Source: WHSV01 sp050694055
Lineage (GTDB): Bacteria > Actinomycetota > CADDZG01 > WHSQ01
DNA length: 16,577 nucleotides
Assembly (NCBI GenBank): GCA_050694055.1
Contig: JBOGWX010000125.1
Location: 1 to 16,577 of the forward strand
Reading direction: 5' to 3'
Shown piece by piece: positions 13,492 through 16,577 of this stretch. Every line of letters begins with the position of its first letter. The stretch's first letter is position 1. Position numbers and translations under genes: made by a program. The notes below the pieces were generated by a model. It was not told the DNA's origin. It did not search any database and worked only from the letters and a program-made list of their open reading frames with translations.

Positions 13492-14178
13492 CTAGTCGCC
13501 CCGTGCAGTGAGCTTCGCCTTCAATCCCTCGATGATGGCCTCGATGCCGAACTCCCAAGCTGCATCCATGTCGTAGTTCTCCATCGCCGGCAGTGTCGCC
13601 AGCAGACAGGGAAACTCGTCCGGGGGGAGCACGCGTCGATGATGCAGCGCGAGGGCCTGGTTGACGGTCATACCGTCCCCCTCGTTCTCGAGCAGCGGGT
13701 TGGTCAACTGCCACAGAACATGACCCATAGCGAAGCCCGAAAGCGTCCAGTGCGCCTTGAGAGCCTCCTCCGGAGAAAAGCCGGCACCCTGGAGGATCGA
13801 CACGGCCAGCTCTATGGGGCGCAGCGCGTCTGGGGACATCTCGGTCTTGCGTTGCAGCACCGGCAGCAGGTTCGGGTGGCGCAGCAGCACCCGGCGGAAC
13901 TCGGTGTACCCGGTCTTGATCGACCGGGCCCAGTCGCTCAGATCGATTGCCGAGACATCGATCTCCTGCAGCATCTGGCCCGCCATCCCGTTCATCAACT
14001 CGTCTTTGTTGGCGACGTGGTTGTACAGCGCCATGGGAGTGGCTCCCAGCTCGTGCGCAACCCGGCGCATCGAGACCGCCTCGATCCCCTCGGCGTCCGC
14101 GATGCCGATCGCGCAGGAGATGATCCGCGCGCGCGAGAGCGCGCTGCGAGGAGTGTCCTTTAGGTCCGGGTTGTTCAT
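13492..14178 (-). CDS. TetR-family transcriptional repressor
   Basis: A 228-residue TetR/AcrR-type regulator. The N-terminal DNA-binding domain (about 13-62) has the HTH SMRRVAHELGATPMALYNHV (36-55), followed by the conserved ANKDELM. The remainder (about 75-225) is all-helical and resembles the TetR_C ligand/dimer domain (FRRVLLRHPNLLPVL, AVSILQGAGFSPEEAL). ATG at 14178 is supported by CGAGG 5-6 nt upstream and by the position of the first helix. It is transcribed away from an MmpL-type exporter, with palindromic operators between them, so it most likely represses both genes and is released by the exporter's substrate or a related ligand (inference from the usual TetR arrangement). Confidence 0.93.
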   Translation of the reverse strand: MNNPDLKDTPRSALSRARIISCAIGIADAEGIEAVSMRRVAHELGATPMALYNHVANKDELMNGMAGQMLQEIDVSAIDLSDWARSIKTGYTEFRRVLLRHPNLLPVLQRKTEMSPDALRPIELAVSILQGAGFSPEEALKAHWTLSGFAMGHVLWQLTNPLLENEGDGMTVNQALALHHRRVLPPDEFPCLLATLPAMENYDMDAAWEFGIEAIIEGLKAKLTARGD

Positions 14179-14218
14179 GGCTGCCTCGAAGTTTCTCGCA
14201 TTCTTCGTCCCCCTGGAG

Positions 14219-14247
14219 TTGACAATATACACCGTACATCTTTGAAT
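14219..14247 (+). promoter_or_regulatory. Promoter of the MmpL-type exporter gene
   Basis: TTGACA (14219-14224), a perfect -35, is followed after 17 bp by TTGAAT (14242-14247), a 4/6 match to the -10. The palindrome at 14234-14251 lies across the -10 and the one at 14246-14260 just past it, as expected for a promoter blocked by a repressor. Confidence 0.6.
14224..14229 (-). promoter_or_regulatory. Candidate -10 box for the tetR gene
   Basis: TATATT on the minus strand matches the -10 consensus at 5/6. At normal spacing the -35 would fall inside the palindromes (CGTACA at 14247-14252, 3/6), so bound repressor would also cover it. This implies autoregulation but is the weaker of the two promoters by eye. 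Confidence 0.4.
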
Positions 14248-14302
14248 GTACGACGTACATATACATCGTAGATATACGTCGTACGCAACGGTCGTACGCA
14301 AC
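14226..14302 (+). repeat. Direct-repeat array in the exporter leader
   Basis: TATAC(A/G)(C/T)CGTA occurs three times (14226-14236, 14260-14270, 14273-14283). GTCGTACGCAAC then occurs twice with a period of 13 bp (14278-14289, 14291-14302). All share the CGTA core of the operators, suggesting several regulator binding sites or expansion of an ancestral half-site. The array lies between the operators and the ribosome binding site GGGAGG (14305-14310). Confidence 0.65.
14234..14260. promoter_or_regulatory. Overlapping TetR-type operators
   Basis: GTACAT-N6-ATGTAC (14234-14251) overlaps ATGTACG-A-CGTACAT (14246-14260, 7-bp arms around one base). The shared ATGTAC half makes them mutually dependent. 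Both are perfect dyads of the size TetR dimers bind, placed between divergent tetR and exporter genes. Confidence 0.65.
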
Positions 14303-14320
14303 CAGGGAGGCGAACCAACG

Positions 14321-16531
14321 ATGTTCTCGACGCAAGCACTCGCTCGGAGGAGCGCACGACGACCGTGGGTCACGATCGGGCTGTGGGTGGCGGCCATCGC
14401 CGTCGCCGGTTGGGTCTCCTCCCAGTACCTGTCCGATGCGTTGACCACGAGCGCGGACTTCACCAACTCCCCCGAGGCCAAGCAGGCGGCCGAACTGATG
14501 GAGTCCCGGTTCGGCGAGGAGGGCGTCACCGAGGTACTGATTCTCAGCGCACCCGAGGCCACGATCGAGGATCCGGCCTACGAGGACGCGGTGCGCACGG
14601 TACAGGCCCAGGTGACCGAAGAGGGGGGCGAGGCGGTCACCTTTTACGACACCGAGGATCCCTCGATGGTGTCGGAAGACCGGCGGACCACGCTGATGCC
14701 GGTCACCTTCGAGGACACGGGGAGCCTCGCGGACCATGTGCCCACCGTCGAAGGCCTTCTCGAAGACACGGAGTCCTCCGGCATCCTGACCGCGCAGGCG
14801 TTCGGTCCGATCACGATCGACGACGACTTCTCCCACATCGCGGAGGAGGATCTGGCACAGGGCGAGACGGTCGGCGTCCTCGTCGCACTCGTCGTGCTCG
14901 TGCTGGTGTTCGGCGCTCTGGTCGCAGGTCTGATCCCCATAGCCATGGGAGTTGCCTCGATCGCCGTCGCAATCGGTTTGGTGGCTCTCGTCGGTCTCGC
15001 CGTCGACTTCTCGTTCTTCGTGACCAACATGATCTCAATGATGGGACTGGCGGTCGGAATCGACTACTCGCTCTTCATCGTCAGCCGTTACCGCGAAGAA
15101 CGTTTCAAGGGACTAGAGAAGTTGGACGCAATCGAGGCGGCGGGCTCCACCGCCAGCCGCGCCGTGTTCTTCAGTGGCCTGACCGTCGTGCTGGCCCTCA
15201 TCGGAATGTTGATCATCCCTACGACGATTTTCCGAAGCCTGGGAGCGGGCGCGATCTTCGTCGTGGTCGTTGCCATGCTGGCGTCGCTGACCCTGCTCCC
15301 GGCGTTGCTGGGATTGCTCGGGGACCGGATCAACTCGGTCAGCATCCTTCGTAGGAAGGCCGATCTCGGCTCGGAGAACTCGCACCGTTTCTGGAACGCC
15401 ATCACGCGCCGCGTCATGGCGCGTCCGGTCGTCTCGCTGGTGCTGGGGGCCGGGATCTTGATTGCAGCTTCACTTTCCTACTTCAACATCGACACGGGGT
15501 TCGCGGGAGTCAGCACGCTTCCGGAAGACAGGCCCTCGTGTCAGGCGTTCGAGGTTCTGTCCACGGAGTTCTCCGGGGGCCTGAACTCACCCATCGAGAT
15601 CGTCGTCGATAGTGATGTCAACTCGCCCGAGGTGCAGGGTGCGATCGAGGATCTGCAAGCCTCGCTGGGAAGCGAGGAGTTGTTCGGACCCTCGCAGGTG
15701 CGTTTCGATGACGCGGGCGACACCGCGGTCATCGCCGCTCCGGTCAACGCCGATCCTCAGAGCCAGACCGCAACCTCGTCCATCGATCGCATCCGAGACG
15801 ACCATGTGCCGCAGGCGTTCGAGGGGGTCGATGCAGAGGTCCTCGTCGGCGGTGACACCGCCTTCAACAAGGACTTCTTCGATCTCACCGACACCTACAC
15901 GCCCATCGTTTTTGCCTTCGTGCTGGGACTCTCGTTCCTCTTACTGATGGTCGTGTTTCGCTCGATCGTCGTCCCGCTGAAGGCCATTGTCATGAACCTT
16001 CTGTCGGTCGGGGCGGCCTACGGGCTGATCGTGCTCGTCTTCCAAGAGGGAGTCGGAGCCGATCTCTTCGGTTTTCAGCAGGTCGAAGCAATCGAGGCAT
16101 GGCTACCTCTCTTCTTGTTCTCGGTGCTGTTCGGGTTGTCGATGGACTACCACGTGTTCTTGCTCTCGAGAATTCGTGAGCACTTCATGGAGACCCACGA
16201 CAACGCAGAGTCGGTGGCCTACGGGCTGCGCACCACGGGTGGCTTGATCACCGGTGCCGCCGCCATCATGGTCGCGGTTTTTGCAGGCTTCGCTGCGGGA
16301 GAGCTCGTCATGCTTCAGCAGATGGGCTTTGGACTCGCCGTCGCGGTGTTCATCGATGCAACCCTCGTGCGGTCCGTGCTCGTGCCCGCGTCCATGAAGT
16401 TGCTGGGCGACCGCAACTGGTACCTGCCGAGCTGGCTGCAGTGGCTGCCCAACGTGTCCGTCGAGGGCAAGCACCTCACGCCGGATGAGCCACTGGTCGT
16501 GCCCGAGCTGGAGCCGGAGCGAGTCGGCTAG
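14321..16531 (+). CDS. MmpL/RND-family membrane exporter
   Basis: A 736-residue RND-superfamily transporter of the MmpL (MMPL domain) group, driven by the proton gradient and exporting lipids, siderophores or drugs across the cytoplasmic membrane. It has the duplicated RND layout: TM1 (16-33), an extracytoplasmic porter domain (about 40-180), TM2-6 (182-340), TM7 (about 385-400), a second porter domain (about 405-540), and TM8-12 (545-705). The paired Asp-Tyr motifs thought to carry protons in MmpL3 are present in both halves: GIDYSLFIVSRYREE (D248, Y249) and SMDYHVFLLSRIREH (D609, Y610). There is no long C-terminal domain. ATG at 14321 follows GGGAGG by 10 nt; the frame is open from 14246, but that part is operator DNA. 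Regulation by the divergent TetR is strongly suggested. Confidence 0.93.
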   Translation: MFSTQALARRSARRPWVTIGLWVAAIAVAGWVSSQYLSDALTTSADFTNSPEAKQAAELMESRFGEEGVTEVLILSAPEATIEDPAYEDAVRTVQAQVTEEGGEAVTFYDTEDPSMVSEDRRTTLMPVTFEDTGSLADHVPTVEGLLEDTESSGILTAQAFGPITIDDDFSHIAEEDLAQGETVGVLVALVVLVLVFGALVAGLIPIAMGVASIAVAIGLVALVGLAVDFSFFVTNMISMMGLAVGIDYSLFIVSRYREERFKGLEKLDAIEAAGSTASRAVFFSGLTVVLALIGMLIIPTTIFRSLGAGAIFVVVVAMLASLTLLPALLGLLGDRINSVSILRRKADLGSENSHRFWNAITRRVMARPVVSLVLGAGILIAASLSYFNIDTGFAGVSTLPEDRPSCQAFEVLSTEFSGGLNSPIEIVVDSDVNSPEVQGAIEDLQASLGSEELFGPSQVRFDDAGDTAVIAAPVNADPQSQTATSSIDRIRDDHVPQAFEGVDAEVLVGGDTAFNKDFFDLTDTYTPIVFAFVLGLSFLLLMVVFRSIVVPLKAIVMNLLSVGAAYGLIVLVFQEGVGADLFGFQQVEAIEAWLPLFLFSVLFGLSMDYHVFLLSRIREHFMETHDNAESVAYGLRTTGGLITGAAAIMVAVFAGFAAGELVMLQQMGFGLAVAVFIDATLVRSVLVPASMKLLGDRNWYLPSWLQWLPNVSVEGKHLTPDEPLVVPELEPERVG

Positions 16532-16577
16532 ACCAGCTCTGCGCGTTGGCTGTGGATGATGAGGCCGGGCCCCCTCG

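Noticed and set aside
14278..14302. Direct repeats considered as a CRISPR or integration array
   Set aside because: Only two 12-bp copies one base apart, no spacers and no cas genes; an operator repeat fits better.
13352..14836. Very long minus-strand open frame across tetR, its operators and the start of the exporter gene
   Set aside because: It crosses two strongly supported genes and their control region and shows no domain; long shadow frames are expected at this GC content.

Overview
The window reads as GC-rich chromosomal DNA, probably from an uncultured or little-studied member of the Actinomycetota. This is inferred from the GC-rich third codon positions, the many GTG and TTG starts, the short or overlapping gene junctions, an AbiEi/DUF559-type protein, an MmpL-like exporter beside a TetR regulator, and an ECF sigma factor followed by an acidic, Pro/Gly-rich membrane protein. 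No rRNA, tRNA, CRISPR array, transposase or integrase gene was found.

Left edge (1-983). A good intrinsic terminator (85-111) ends a transcript that enters from outside the window. Next is the 5' part of an AbiEi/DUF559-like gene (128-655, minus) whose family similarity stops where a repeated 10-mer begins. It looks like a broken gene at an old insertion or recombination junction. The following 328 bp has no convincing gene but is dense in short dyads, one resembling a CRP-type site. A small helical protein (984-1313, plus) seems to use a CTG start.

Minus-strand block (1329-9830). In transcription order, right to left: a CoA-disulfide-reductase-like flavoprotein, an inositol-monophosphatase-family phosphatase, a class I O-methyltransferase and a single-domain rhodanese. 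These four are joined by GTGA or TGATG overlaps and form a tight operon. A terminator-like hairpin and an AT-rich 8-bp tandem repeat separate them from an ABC exporter half-transporter, a type-II 3-hydroxyacyl-CoA-dehydrogenase-like SDR, and a 7-TM, GAF, triple-PAS sensor with no visible output domain.

Plus-strand block (9932-13216). An ECF sigma factor overlaps by 4 nt a membrane-anchored protein with an acidic Pro/Gly repeat tail, probably its regulator. A strong terminator follows, then class II fumarase (fumC), then a 50-residue four-cysteine protein.

Right end (13235-16531). A TetR-family repressor gene, with a small two-TM protein gene downstream, is divergent from an MmpL/RND exporter. 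The 142 bp between them holds a TTGACA promoter overlapped by stacked GTAC-rich palindromes and direct repeats, a clear candidate for a repressor-controlled export module.

The best leads for something undescribed are the operonic split of the flavoprotein/rhodanese pair with a phosphatase and a methyltransferase, the sigma/PEGTP-repeat membrane protein pair, the output-less sensor, and the disrupted gene with its repeat junction at the left edge.
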